This document shows positions 1 through 24,400 of a stretch of 64,000 nucleotides of DNA, piece after piece (the first letter of the stretch is position 1; each line of letters starts with the position of its first letter). The stretch is from contig CM053260.1 of the NCBI GenBank assembly GCA_028583405.1, positions 14,406,660-14,470,659 of the forward strand, read 5' to 3'. The notes beneath the pieces are model-generated. The model saw nothing but the letters and a program-made list of their open reading frames with translations, was not told the origin of the DNA and did no database searches. This stretch comes from Pogonophryne albipinna. Lineage: Eukaryota > Chordata > Actinopteri > Perciformes > Artedidraconidae. The position numbers and the translations under genes are program-made.

Positions 1-1895
1 CCCCACCTTTAATATTCTCTGTAAATATATCTGCGAGGGGGCTAAAGCCCATACGCCAAACTCTAACTATATTACTCTATATGCTGCTGTTAATAAGCAT
101 TTCAAATGTGAGTTGTCTGACTGAACTGTTTGTGACATTAAGCGACACTGCTCCCCCCCAGGGGTTATTTCACTCATGCAATTAAGAGGCAGTTGATTGT
201 AGATCTGCTCCAGTTGTTAGCCAGAGGGGACTTGTGTTAACCTTGTCACCGCAGTGAGTGCACGTGCTCCCACTGGATTCTCTTATCCTCCTCTCATCTC
301 CCTCATGACTTTGTTTGCTTATAAGTAAGCAGGGTCCTATACAAGACGTCATCGTGCCCTCGGATTCAAACTGTAACACGATTACAGACCTCACTGACCA
401 GATCGCATCCTTTTAATGTGATGCTTTGTTGGGAGTAGGTTTGACCCAAATGCATTACTTTCAAAATAAACAAACCTGATAGGATTTCAGTATTTCTTCA
501 GTATCACGCTATCTCTGAGGGTTGATTTTTGCTGTGATTTGAAAATTGAGTCAGGAAAAAACCGACTCTACTAGCATCCATGGTGGTTCAGTGAAGTAAG
601 AGTGGAACTGATGATGCTGGATGATGAGGTGAACATTTAACTGGATTAGCTCTAAATCAAAAAGAAGGTATACAGAAATACATCAAAAAGAATCTTAAAG
701 CATTGCGAGATCCCTTTTTGGTTACACTACAACAAGAATGTAGTCCACTTAGCCTACTAACAGATGGAGATTTGCATATCTATTTTAAAAAGGTTTAGTC
801 AGATTTGTTGGACTCGGTGTTCAGACCACGTTGAATGAAATGTTTTGTATATCCCAACAGCAATTCAGCAATCTTACCATTCCTTCACAAAACACCCACA
901 CACACACACTTACACACTCACAAGCACAGTCATATAACACACACATGTTCACACACACTTCACCACCCATTTTTTATTTCAACTTTACTTCTATACAGGC
1001 GGTCTTATAAAAAAGTATTAGATATCCTCCCACACGCTCACTTTAACTCCTTCACATGTTACATCATCTCTTATGCCGCATTTCTCTTATCTCTTTACGC
1101 TTCCAGCTAATCTATCAAAGAAGGATGACCAGAAGTAGTTCACTTCCTTTATACGTTTAATCATTTCTTAGATCTGTGATATCTGATGAAACGGAACACT
1201 TAAGGTCTGAATAACAATCCAAGAGTTAAACAAAAAATACAACAAATTCAAACGGATCAGTTTTTTAGAGTTGCCGTTCGACTAGGATCCATATACAACT
1301 TAGGAAAGTTTCAAAGCTCGCACAAAAGAGTCAAAGCCCCAACCAAAGCTGTGATTGTCAGCAGAGGGGTCTGTCTGCACAGTGATAGGCTCAGAGACGC
1401 CAGCTTAAGGAGCAAGTTGTTGTGAGCAGTCAAGCTTCCTCTTTGCTGCGGGGGATTTTAGTCAGATGGCGGCTGAGGGATCCTGGTGTGCTGTGAGAAA
1501 TTTCACTGAATGTCATGGTGGTCCCGTTTAATACTCACTTCCTCTCTCCCGCTTTCCTCTGACATTTCACTGCACACATACACGCATATTATCATTGTCA
1601 GAAGACCACCTTACACATCCAACATACATGTGGCAGTACTGCAGAAGATGCAGGCTGCCTTCAAATCCATACCACCCCTGTTTTTCTTTACAAGCTTGCA
1701 GTAAAAAGTGTTCCTCACATAACAGAAGAGTGATATTTATTTTTATTCATATATGTATCTATCAATATCTCAGTTTTAAAGTGAGGCCTAAAGTCCTACT
1801 CTCATGGTCATAGCCACTGCTGGAGTGCAAAATATCACAAATCACTGCCACCTCCTTGCTGCATAATGTGAATTTAATTCTCTCTGTTTTGACAG
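1..1895 (+). other. kcnab2 intron, 5' part of window
   Basis: Non-coding sequence upstream of the first recognisable kcnab2 exon. I searched it for the preceding coding sequence (residues up to QFYR) and found none. A CA-rich, imperfect stretch lies near 890-955. Nothing else recognised. Confidence 0.6.
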
Positions 1896-14056
<12,161 letters not shown>

Positions 14057-16317
14057 CGCGCAGTGCCCCCCCCCCGGCAGGGCTGCACGGGATGCAGCTA
14101 CAGCGCCCCACCTTTGCCTGATCCTCTGTTTGCTTGAGCTTTTACTGAGTGAGACCCTGGCGCATGAGGCTGGCCACACCAAGGCCACCCAGGGCGCCTC
14201 GAGTGAGTTACAAGGATAAGATAAGAAAAGGGGGGGAGAATACCGTCACCTCCACAGGAAAGGAAGAAAGACAAAGTGGAGGTTAGGGATATGCGCTCAT
14301 ACTTAAATCAGTTATACATTCAATTCAGCTGAACGTATTTTAAAACCTTAAAGAAAAATACCTTTTAAAAAAAATGTAAACGCTTGCTTGGCAGCCAGAT
14401 TTGTCTTTCTTTTTTGTTCTAAAACTGAATGCAACTAAAAGGAAGATAAAGTTAATACGAATATACCAGAACTACTCTGTTGCACATGTACCATAGCCAT
14501 GCATTTGTTCCTTGGACGTTCTGTTTACAAAACACCCGTGTACTGTACTGTACAAGTTGGTCAAGGTTACTCTGAAAAATATTTTGTGTGTTGTCGACGT
14601 TGTCAGTGTACGAGCCTTCGCATGGGCTTTAACAATCAGCACTTTAGTATTGACAGTATAGGTGTTGGAGGTGGAGGGATGTTCTAAGGAGGGGAGAGGA
14701 TGCGTATAACAATAGTCTTATCTCAGAGCCATTGCACTATAGATTCATATCTCCTGATAATCCGCTCTCCTCCTCATCCTCCCTTTGTGTCTTTACTGTC
14801 GGTACGTCGGTCCAGCCCGATGCTCCGACTCTCCTGCTGTCTGAGTGTGTCGGCAGCGGCCTAGATGAGGAGGGGGAATGAGGCTCCTCCTCCGACTTTA
14901 CCTGTGAAATGTCTGTGACGACGAGTCGGAGCACCTTGTCTGCCACTAAAGAAGAGATTAGCTTTTCATTCATCCCTATCAGTAGAAACTGCAGTCGCGT
15001 TAAATCGAATGCAGCGTCGTGCTTCACTGTGTCCTCTGGAATCTGTTCTCTGTTTTCAGGCTGAGGATTTACTGTGTAGGAAGTGGTCATATATCAGTGC
15101 TGGCTCCACATCTCATGGAAACTTCTCCTTGACCACATTTTGCTCAAGTGTTTTGCCTTATTTACAGTTTTATCAGACTCTGCTCTGGGCTTTGGCGTGT
15201 AAACAGCTGCCCTTTCGTGTCCCCAGTAAATACTGTACGCTGACTGGTGGTGGTGGCATTAGTTGGAGGCGGTGGTGGAGTGTCCGGTGAGTCAGTGCGT
15301 GGCAGCAGCTCAGGGAACAGAGCAGGTGGTTTTAGACGTGTGTTGGCATGCACATGGTCAGGAGGTTGTATTTACTCGTCCGTCTTTCTTTCTCGTTCAG
15401 ACACTAGGCAGGACCGGTGAAAATTTAGCGTGGCTTGATCCAAAGATCGTCCTCTTCTTCTTCATCTCTCTTTGATGACACCCGAGGGTTTCACACTCAA
15501 TTCCTTCAAGATTATAGAAGTCATCTTGGCGCATGTGCTGTCCAGCTTGTTATCTATCAACGGTATGGACTTGACTCCATATAAATATATATCTTTACTT
15601 GATCACACTGTTATACTACAGTAGTTAACAAATATGTCCTTCATATACAGAATGCATAAGTACAGCTAACTGCTTTAGGATTGGTAAGGTTTGTTTCAGG
15701 CAACATACAACCTGAGATGCATCAGAAATATTATTGCAGATTTTGACACGGCCCTATATCATTGTTTCTCCTTTGGGTGCTCTCTTACTGTGATTAAAGC
15801 ACAAGTGGATAGCATGTTACATCCTCAAAGCATGACCCCTGTTCACCCAGCCTACAGCACCTACGGGACAAGTGAGGTAATGCTACTCCGCTTACTAAAG
15901 ACGTTTAGGTAACAAATCTTAACTAACCGCTGATTAATATTGATTCTTAGCAGAAAAAATAAACACATGAAGAAAATGGTCATTTAAATGCAAATGCAGA
16001 CTTGAATGAAGTGGAAGTTATTGTGCAGGATTTGTGCGGACGAGGTCTGCTCCTCCAGTCCTCCTAGGTGATTTGCAGCAACAATGTGATTTCATGTCTC
16101 TGCTGTTGATCCTGTTTGTTTGTATGGGGGGGGGCGAGCAACTAAACGTATCCCTTGCTTTAGCCTGTTGTATTAGTTGATCCGTGTATACGTTTGATTT
16201 GCTGTGTCTGAGTGTTTTCTCAAAAGAGAAAAAAAAAGAACTTTTAGTTAATTTAGTCTGTGGAGTTCCTGTGTCTTAGTACCTTTAACTGCAGGGAGTT
16301 GGGAGGACGTCCTGAGA

Positions 16318-16822
16318 CTTCAAGTTCAGCATTATGAGAAATACGCTTATTTATGCTCTTACGTTCAAATAAAAAAATGTTGACACAATATTTATATCTG
16401 TCTGCTGAATATCCTTACAGCTAGCAGCAGGCTATATAGCTTAGCATTAAGTCTGAAAACACAAACAGCTAGTCCGACCACCTCATCTACCTACCAGCTA
16501 CTCTAAAGCTCAATAATCAACTTAACATATCTAATTTTAAAGGGAGGGGAAACCAACCTCAAAAACACCGCAATAAAATAGCAAAATGCTATATTTTACA
16601 GATTTAGCACAACATATCTTAACTACAACACTTGAGAGGAGCTGGTAGACAGACTGTACACAGGCTATGCTAGCTGTATTTCCTGTTCCCAGTTCTTTAT
16701 GCTAAGCTAAGTTTGCTGGCTGTAGCATCATATCTACTGTACAGATGTGTGATATCAGTTGACTCCAACTAACATAGAAAACCATTTAGTGCGTTTCCTA
16801 AAATGTCAAACTTTCCCTTTAA
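16318..16822. mobile_element. MITE-like fish repeat inside kcnab2 3'UTR
   Basis: The left end has GAGAAATACGCTTATTTATG. The interior has AGCTTAGCATTAAGTCTG, CTACCAGCTACTCTAAAGCT and TATGCTAAGCTAAGTTTGCT. The right end is AAAATGTCAAACTTTCCCTT. The two ends are imperfect inverted repeats. These words match a very common teleost non-autonomous repeat I recognise from memory. It supplies the AATAAA at 16368. Confidence 0.7.
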
Positions 16823-17466
16823 ATGGTATCGCTGTGCATTTAGTTTGACCATCAGTGTTATTTCACATCGTGCTGACCTGCCCAACAAAGATCTCTTGGT
16901 GTAAAAGGTTTCTGCACATTGTAGAAATAACTCTTTAATGTTTAAGGCTAAAGTGTTGTTAGCTGGTGCCCTCGTCTGTAGGAGAAATTCATGCTTTAAG
17001 AGGTCCTAGTTTCTGCATATTTGCTGTTCTAACATTAATGACTAGATCAGAAATAAAACCAGCCAACCAGATGAACAGAGCTTATTTTACAGAAGGTTGT
17101 AGGTTATACAGAGAATATATTTTTTATGTTTTAGCCTTTAATGCAGTAGAGAGAATCGGAAACAATTTTTTTTCATGATGCTGCATTTTTCCTATCAGTA
17201 TTGTATTGGTTTAAGATTGACAAAAATAAGCAATTTCTTTGTGTTGTGTATGAGGAATGCTCTGAAGTGAATGTCGGACTGAATTCACTCTGAAAATGAC
17301 GTAGTGAGAGCCTGGTATCTCCTGTACATAGTTTGACCTTTGTATATATTTCTGGTTGTGATCACCTCTGCCTTTTCTCTTGTTTTCTTTTGCAGGCATT
17401 GCTATCTGCACTGTGCTTGAATTTGAATTTAGACAGGATGTACAGCTTCAATGAAAATGAAATAAT

Positions 17467-17477
17467 GATAAAATAAG
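17467..17477 (+). terminator. kcnab2: candidate kcnab2 poly(A) signal, variant hexamers
   Basis: GATAAA and AATAAG overlap here and are followed 20-40 bases later by a GT-rich stretch (CTGTGTGTC), the arrangement of a cleavage site near 17490. The hexamers are non-canonical, so the call is tentative. Confidence 0.35.
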
Positions 17478-17489
17478 AATGGTAAACAA

Positions 17490-18362
17490 ACATCTGTGTG
17501 TCTTTATTGGTGTAAAATATTCTGGGTGTGAATTTGGTAAAGCTGCAAAGTCACTTTTATCCATTGGAAACCAAACAATGCATTTTTAACTTGCGGTATA
17601 TTTAATTGTATTATACAACTGTGAGAAATATAAATATGAAGCAATTTATACATAACATCAAATATTTAGACTTAACACCAAATAAGGTGCATATAAATGT
17701 GTAATCCTTAGTGACTGTAAAATTCCAGCATGTGTCAAGGCATATTTAGGAATGTGCTCCCTTTTGATATTAAACGGTAAAGGTCTGAATATCAATATAG
17801 TCTTTGTTGCACTGTAGCAACATAGCACCATTGGACTGAGGTTATACTTCATATTGTATAGATTAAAACACAACATCATAGTAGTGGTATGTCATGACAT
17901 CTTAAACTGCCTCAGGTTGCATCATATCCAGCAATCTCCTTAAAAAATTATATTTTATACACAGTACCTGCAAAAGGTATTTCAAGGACAAAATATAAAC
18001 ACAAAATACCAAAAGTGCAGTAAATGCAACCATAATCTCCTGTCACGGCACCCTACGGATAAAGTCATTGAGGATTTTAATCCTGAAGACTAAAAGTGTG
18101 TTCGTTCCACTTTGACCTCAAGAAAATTCACACAGTACCTCTGTGGCAGGTCAGGCTGACAGCTCAAAGGACACTTTGGCACCCAAAAAAAAAATCATCC
18201 AGCTCGGGTCCAAACAGGAAACTGCAGTTCTCATCAGAGAGTCTATTTCCCTGTAGGCCTTCCAGCTGCCTACTACAACTTCCTGTCACAAGTCTCCACT
18301 CACTCGAGTCACTTCAGTAAAACATGGTCGATCTGTCCTCGTTGTAGTCTTGCAGTCAGGTG
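17490..18362 (-). other. megf6: megf6 3' untranslated region (probable extent)
   Basis: Sequence between the TAG at 18363-18365 and the AATAAA at 17503-17508 (- strand). AT-rich; no coding potential recognised. Confidence 0.55.
17503..17508 (-). terminator. megf6: megf6 poly(A) signal AATAAA
   Basis: TTTATT on the + strand reads AATAAA on the - strand. I see no other AATAAA between the megf6 stop codon and the kcnab2 side. Cleavage 10-30 bases beyond would fall at about 17475-17495, followed by T-rich sequence. Confidence 0.55.
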
Positions 18363-18430
18363 CTATAACGAGTTTTCGTGCTGCGTGTCTCCTCTGTTGC
18401 TGTTTCCGTAGTTGAGACTTGGAGGTCCAC
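18363..18430 (-). CDS. megf6: megf6 last coding exon, C-terminal tail with RGD
   Basis: Acceptor TTTCCTCAG. The frame from the previous exon (CREG) continues as [17 protein letters not shown] and HENSL, then TAG. Human MEGF6 also runs CREGGP into a short non-EGF tail (from memory). The tail contains Arg-Gly-Asp at 18395-18387, followed by Thr. Confidence 0.88.
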
Positions 18431-21400
18431 CTGAGGAAACGCACACATTCATATTTGATCAGAACAAACACGACACAAAGTGCAGCGCTGCAGGAACGTA
18501 TCGCTGTCAGCACTTTAGTTATTTACTCTTATTTCACCAAGTCAGCTAAATGTCACTTCTGCCCTGACTCATGGGTCAGCAAAGCACCTGCCGTCAATGT
18601 GGATGCAATGGAGAGTACAATAACAGATAAGACAGCAGGAGTGTGTGTCAGTCCGGATGGTTAGTCATTATCCTACCTTCTCGACAGGACAGCCCAATCC
18701 AGCCGTGCAGGCAGGAGCAGCGGCCGCTACGCCGGTCGCACTGCGAGCTGTTGTGACACTCACAGGTCTCTGCACAGTCAGGCCCGTAGTGGTTCGCTCT
18801 GCAGTCTGACACAAGACGTAAACACAAAGCTTAATACAAATACACAAAGGTAGATGTCATAATGTTAGATTTTTTGGGAAATAATAATTTTCTCTCCAGA
18901 AGAAGGAGGAGAATATTGACAACAGTTTCAAACTACTGTTATGGTAAATGGAGTGTACTTATATAGTGTTTCCGACCCCTCAAAGCGCTTTACATACTAC
19001 GAGTCATTCACACCTCATTAACACAGAGCAGTACCACTTGCTCTAGGGAAGCTAACATTATTCATACATATTCACACACAGTTGCCTATGCCATCGGGAG
19101 CATCTAAGGATCTTGCCCAAGGATACATTAACATGTTGACTGCACGGGCTGAAATTAAACCCACAACCTTCTGGATCAAAGACGACCGCACTCCCTCGCA
19201 GCCACAGTTTTATCCTTTAAAATGGTTGGCCAAACACCAACCTATGCTAAAGAACAGATGATTAAATGCATTGCTTTTCTCCAATACAACATGCTTTATC
19301 AACCCACCTCTTTCAAACTCATTAATGGATAACTGACTAATTTCAAAGTCAATCTAAGGTTAGCCTTAACAAAAATGTATTTTAACCAAATGTTATCTTT
19401 TTACACAAAATTAATCCTATGTCTTTGATACCAGAGAAACACACCTAAAAGGTATAATTCCTGGGTTAACATCCTCCAAGATTGAACTATAAAATTAACA
19501 AACAAAACAAATAAGATACTTTGTTCTTAACAACCAATTGTAAATCTCCCCCTGGTCTAAATTAATCAAGGTTTGGTTTAACCACATGTTTTGGTTTTGG
19601 TTTACTTGCACTGCTATATAGTTTGAATTGAGATTTTCCTACAGTACATCCTTTTTAGTTAGATTCTGTATTTCACTACCATTTGATTAAATGATAATTA
19701 TGTCTAAAAAAAAAACAGAACATTGCTAGAACATTACCGATGTCACATCTGAGTCCGGTCCTCCCGGAGGAGCAGAGGCATCTTCCTGTCACGTGATCAC
19801 AGGGAGCGTCGTCTTCACAGTCGCACAGCTTGGCACAGCCAGGACCGTACGTCCCCTGCTCACACACTGAGGAACAGACAGAGGACATTAGGCTGAGAAT
19901 TCCCCTCGATCCTGGTATTATTCTGTGGTGATCAGCTGTGATGTGACTTACCTCTGTGACAGCGAGCTCCGCGAGATCCTGCAGGACAGACGCAGTGTCC
20001 CGACGCCGGGTGACAGGAGGCTCCGTTCACACAGTCACACTGCAGCTGACACAGAGGGCCGTGGAGACCGGGAGGACAGGCTGAGGGCGAGGGATTGGCA
20101 GGATATGATTTCAGGACGACCTTTATGGTTTTAATTGTTCCTATTGGATTAATAATTTAGTCTAAAATAGGGTTCCCACACCTTCATAAACATACCATTT
20201 AAGGACTTACCATGCCAATGTAAGGACATAGTATAGTTTAGGACACTGTTATAAGACTGAGACAATTTATATTTAGAACTAACTGAATTTACACAAGTGC
20301 ACAGACAACAATTAAAAAGAAAGATTGAAAATGTTTAAATTAAATTAAAAAAAACAAAGTGTGCATTTGTTGTTTAAGTGAACAGCATGACAGGGGAATA
20401 ATTGACCACAAAAAAAAAAAACTGCCAACTCTCATTGTAATAAAGGAAATGCCTCCTGAAGTAACTGTAATTAACAGCAGTAAAGCTCTATGCATTCCTT
20501 CGCTACAGACAACTCTTACAATTTACAAATATTGGTCAGTTAACAGTTCTTTATAAAACATTAATGATGCTTGTGTTTCTCTTTGTGTGTGTTTTTCCCT
20601 TCAGTTCTCACCGTGTTCACACAGAGGTCCATAGTAGCCCGGACCACATTGACACATCCCCGTCACTTTGTCACAAGTAGCTTTATTTTGACAGTCACAT
20701 TTCAGCTGGCAGTTGGCACCAAATCTGCCCGCAGGACATTCTGGGAAGCAAAAACACAAGGACACATAAGAAAAAGAAACAAAATGACTTTACATTAGTG
20801 ACTTATTTTGGATTGAGCATGCTAGAACAAATCATAAATGACATCCATGAGACCCAGACACAAGAAATATAGTAGTGTGTGTGTCACCTTTATCACAGTT
20901 AGAGCCAGTCCAGCCCAGGCCGCAGGTACAGTTTCCGGTCACAGAGTCACACACCCCACCGTTGCTACAGTTACAGCGTTGGACACAGTCCAATCCAAAC
21001 CAGCCTGGAGGGCAGCCTGAGGAAGGAAACACACCGTCAAACTAAACCGCAGAAAACATCTGGCTTTCTTATCAAAACAGACAACTCAAAACAGGTTCAG
21101 AATAGTTGTTTTCCCTCATTAAAAATACTTCCTGTTGTTGTCAGTAACTTTAACTGTACAAGCACATGCCAGAAGATTGTTTTCTTCAGAAGGAGCCATT
21201 TGCTGCTATTCATTTTTGTACAGGAAGAAAAACGACTTGTACATCCATCACAGTGAACATAGAGAGTCGGTGACACTAATGGAAACCTGCACAGGGGAGT
21301 CTAGACTTTTAAATGATCAGAAGGCTTATCATCTTAGAGATCTGAGGTCGTTTAGAGGTCAACAGGACAGAGATAAACCAGAGGTGACAAAGATATGACA

Positions 21401-24400
21401 ATTCTAAAGTTCCTAAGTTATACAATTAGTCAGCTTTGTTTCCTCACTATAGTTCAACTATTTATTTATCTTTTCTTATATTTGTATAAGATTATTGTCC
21501 TCCAACTTGAAAATAAGCAGGAAAAACTGGTAACAAAAGACGAATCATTAATCCGCTCAATCATATCTCTAAGCTTTAGCCCCACCATTATTCAGGTGCA
21601 GGTTATTGCATATGTGTGCACTGACTGAAGTTGTAAGTAGTTAACCTGTTTCCTACAAAATGTGTAATTGATCCTGCTTCAGAAAAGCTTACTTTCTACA
21701 TGGCTAACTGTAAAGACAACACAAAATAAATCAAAATGTAAATATTGAGTGCTCACCTTGTCCACAGTCGTCTCCTCTGCGCCCGGGGGTGCACTCACAG
21801 CGTCCGGTGAGCGGGTCACTCTGAGCTCCGACTCCACACAGTGCCACCCGAGCGCAGTCCACTCCGTAACGCCCCGCTGGACACGCTGTCAGCACCAAGA
21901 CAACACAGACACTGGTCATCCCATACTATCATTATTAGATTACCTTTAATACTCTTTAATGATCGGTCAATGACAGAATTGTATAGTCTGTTCTTTTTTT
22001 ATATTCTATAGATAAATAATAAAAATACATTTATAACAATAATTGGTTGCATATTTTGTATTTAAGTTACAGATGGACTCACTGATGTTGCAACGTGCGC
22101 CTATAAACCCTGCTGGACATTCACAGGCTCCAGTGGAAGGAATGCACCTCCCTGCGTTTTCACACTGGCACTCACTCCCACAGTTTGGACCATAACGACC
22201 CTCTCCACAAACTGAAAATTACATTAAAACAGCAGAAAATATGTAGTTTTAAACGGCTTTTACTCCAGTATAATATGATATATGTTTAAGAGGTATAAAT
22301 ATGCTGTTTAACGTACTTTGGTCACATTTGGGGCCATGGAAACCTGGAGCGCAGTAACACAGGCCGGACACCGGGTGGCACAGCTGGTTCGTCTCCGAGC
22401 ACTGACAGACCTGGTTACAGTTCTGTCCAAATGTTCCTGGAAGACAAGCTGAGGGAGGAGCGTACAGGTTAGTTAGAGATGTTCTAGCTTTCTCATGCAT
22501 CAACAATGTGTCATTTAAAGCATAACGCAAGACTGAGTTAATAAAAGCATCTTCATTTTGTCCTGGAGGCAGACATCGGTCCTGCGGCACTCACTCTGCT
22601 CACAGCCGTTTCCTGTGAATCCAGGAGGACAGCCGCAGTCTCCAGAGACGTGATGGCAGGATGTGCCCTGAGCACAGGAGCAGTGCTGCATGCAACCCTT
22701 TCCATACGCGCCCGGCAAACACGCTGAGAGGAAACAAAATGGAAACAATATGAAATAATTGCAGCTGTAACTGGGAGACATTTTGCACATTTTCCTTTGC
22801 AAAGGATGCTGCTTGTAGATATCTACCACTCTATTTGTCATATGTCAACTGAAAATGACTTAAGTTTGTATACATTTTTACTCATAGGAAGTGTAAAGAT
22901 CCCTGACAAACACAAGCCAGGTAAAATGTCATAAAGGAAAAACAGTTTTATTCATATAGCCCAATTATAAACCTGCTTCAGACGGCTTTAAAACCTGAGC
23001 AATATGTTAACACACTTTCTGCTTAGACTATGAAATATGTGGGCAACTGAGACAGGATCACTCTTCCCACCCAGACAGAAATGAAATAGTGTCAGTAAAC
23101 ATCAAGTAGCAATAGCTGAAGTACAACTTGGACAAAAAATATCAAAATCAAGTAAACTCCAACACCTCCACCCAGCAGTGGTTGTGAGTGCCCCACAGTG
23201 TCATGAGGTCAGGTCTGTACCTTTGTCACAGAGCCTTCCTCTCCACCCTGGTGGACACAGACACTCTCCAGAGACGTGATGACATGACGCTCCGTGCACA
23301 CACTGACATCTCTCCTCACATCCGGCACCAAACAACCCTGCTTCACATGCTGAGCAAAAAAGGTGCAAAATAGAGGTTATAATTAACAATTTTTTTTAAT
23401 TCAGGCAAGTTAGTTTAAGGTTGGATATCCAACATACATTCACTCTATGACTGACTGATGTGTAGTGAATTTTACTGACATTTTTGATAGAAGATCTTTG
23501 CTTTTTTGTTTAAAATCCAAGAGTTTTCAATTATGAGCTATAAAAAAATCTGTTATTGTAATAATTTTGTAAGATCAAATCAAAACACAAGATCACCAAA
23601 CTCAATGTCCGTCAAAAATCCAACCTAGAACTAACTTCACCACAGTGTTTTGCTCTGGTTGTGCAGCACACTCACCTTTCTCACAGCGCTCTCCGATCCA
23701 GCCGGCGCTGCAGCTGCACTCTCCGCTCTGTCTGTCACACTGGCCGCTGTTCTCACACTCACACTGCTGCTGGCAGTCCGCCCCGAACCGGCCTGACACA
23801 CACTCTGTGCAAACACACAGCAGGGTGCAGGAGCAGAAAACAAAAGTGAGACAAGAGAAAGAAAATAAACAGATGATGATCTCTACATGCCCGTGACGCA
23901 AATAAAAACCTCCACAGGAAAACACAACTGATTTAGTTTTGTCTTGTTTTTTGATAGCATGAAAAGACAGCTGCATTTCGTTATAAAACCCTGTCTTGCA
24001 GAATGACAATAACTGGTCCTTAAATCCCTGAATTATATGCGACAGGGTCATGCTGCGCAGTCATATTTCTGCTGAGCGCTGCAACATGTTTAGTTTTTTC
24101 CGATAATTTACAGTTAAACAAAGTATGGAGTTGGCAATCATAGGTAGTAGCCGCAGAGTTTGAGGGTAAAAGCATTCCAGCTACAGGATTAGAGGTTTCC
24201 TGAGCATGAAGGGGGGACTGGGCCTGGCACGGCCCGACAGGGAAAGGTTGTAACAGGCACAGAGGGAGGATAGTGTGTGATGAGGAGCTCGGAGGGAGAA
24301 GGAGCTGGAATGTCATCACTGGGTCGACGGAGACTTTTACAGAGCAGACTCCTCTGTGGTGCAGAAACTAACATCTAGCCAGACTGTAGGCACAAACAAA

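Larger units (their letters stand above)
14057..17490 (+). other. kcnab2: kcnab2 3' untranslated region (probable extent)
   Basis: No further kcnab2 coding sequence follows the stop. The 3.4-kb stretch up to the convergent megf6 3' end is most simply the 3'UTR. Canonical AATAAA hexamers at 15958, 16368 and 17052 could give shorter forms. Only variant hexamers (GATAAA 17467, AATAAG 17472) sit at the far end. The extent is inferred and not demonstrated. A 117-codon open frame on the opposite strand at 14737-15090 matches nothing I know. Confidence 0.55.

Noticed and set aside
14737..15090. 117-codon - strand frame opposite the kcnab2 3'UTR
   Set aside because: No recognised domain, no splice or poly(A) support, and it lies in the proposed 3'UTR of a certain gene. 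Treated as chance.
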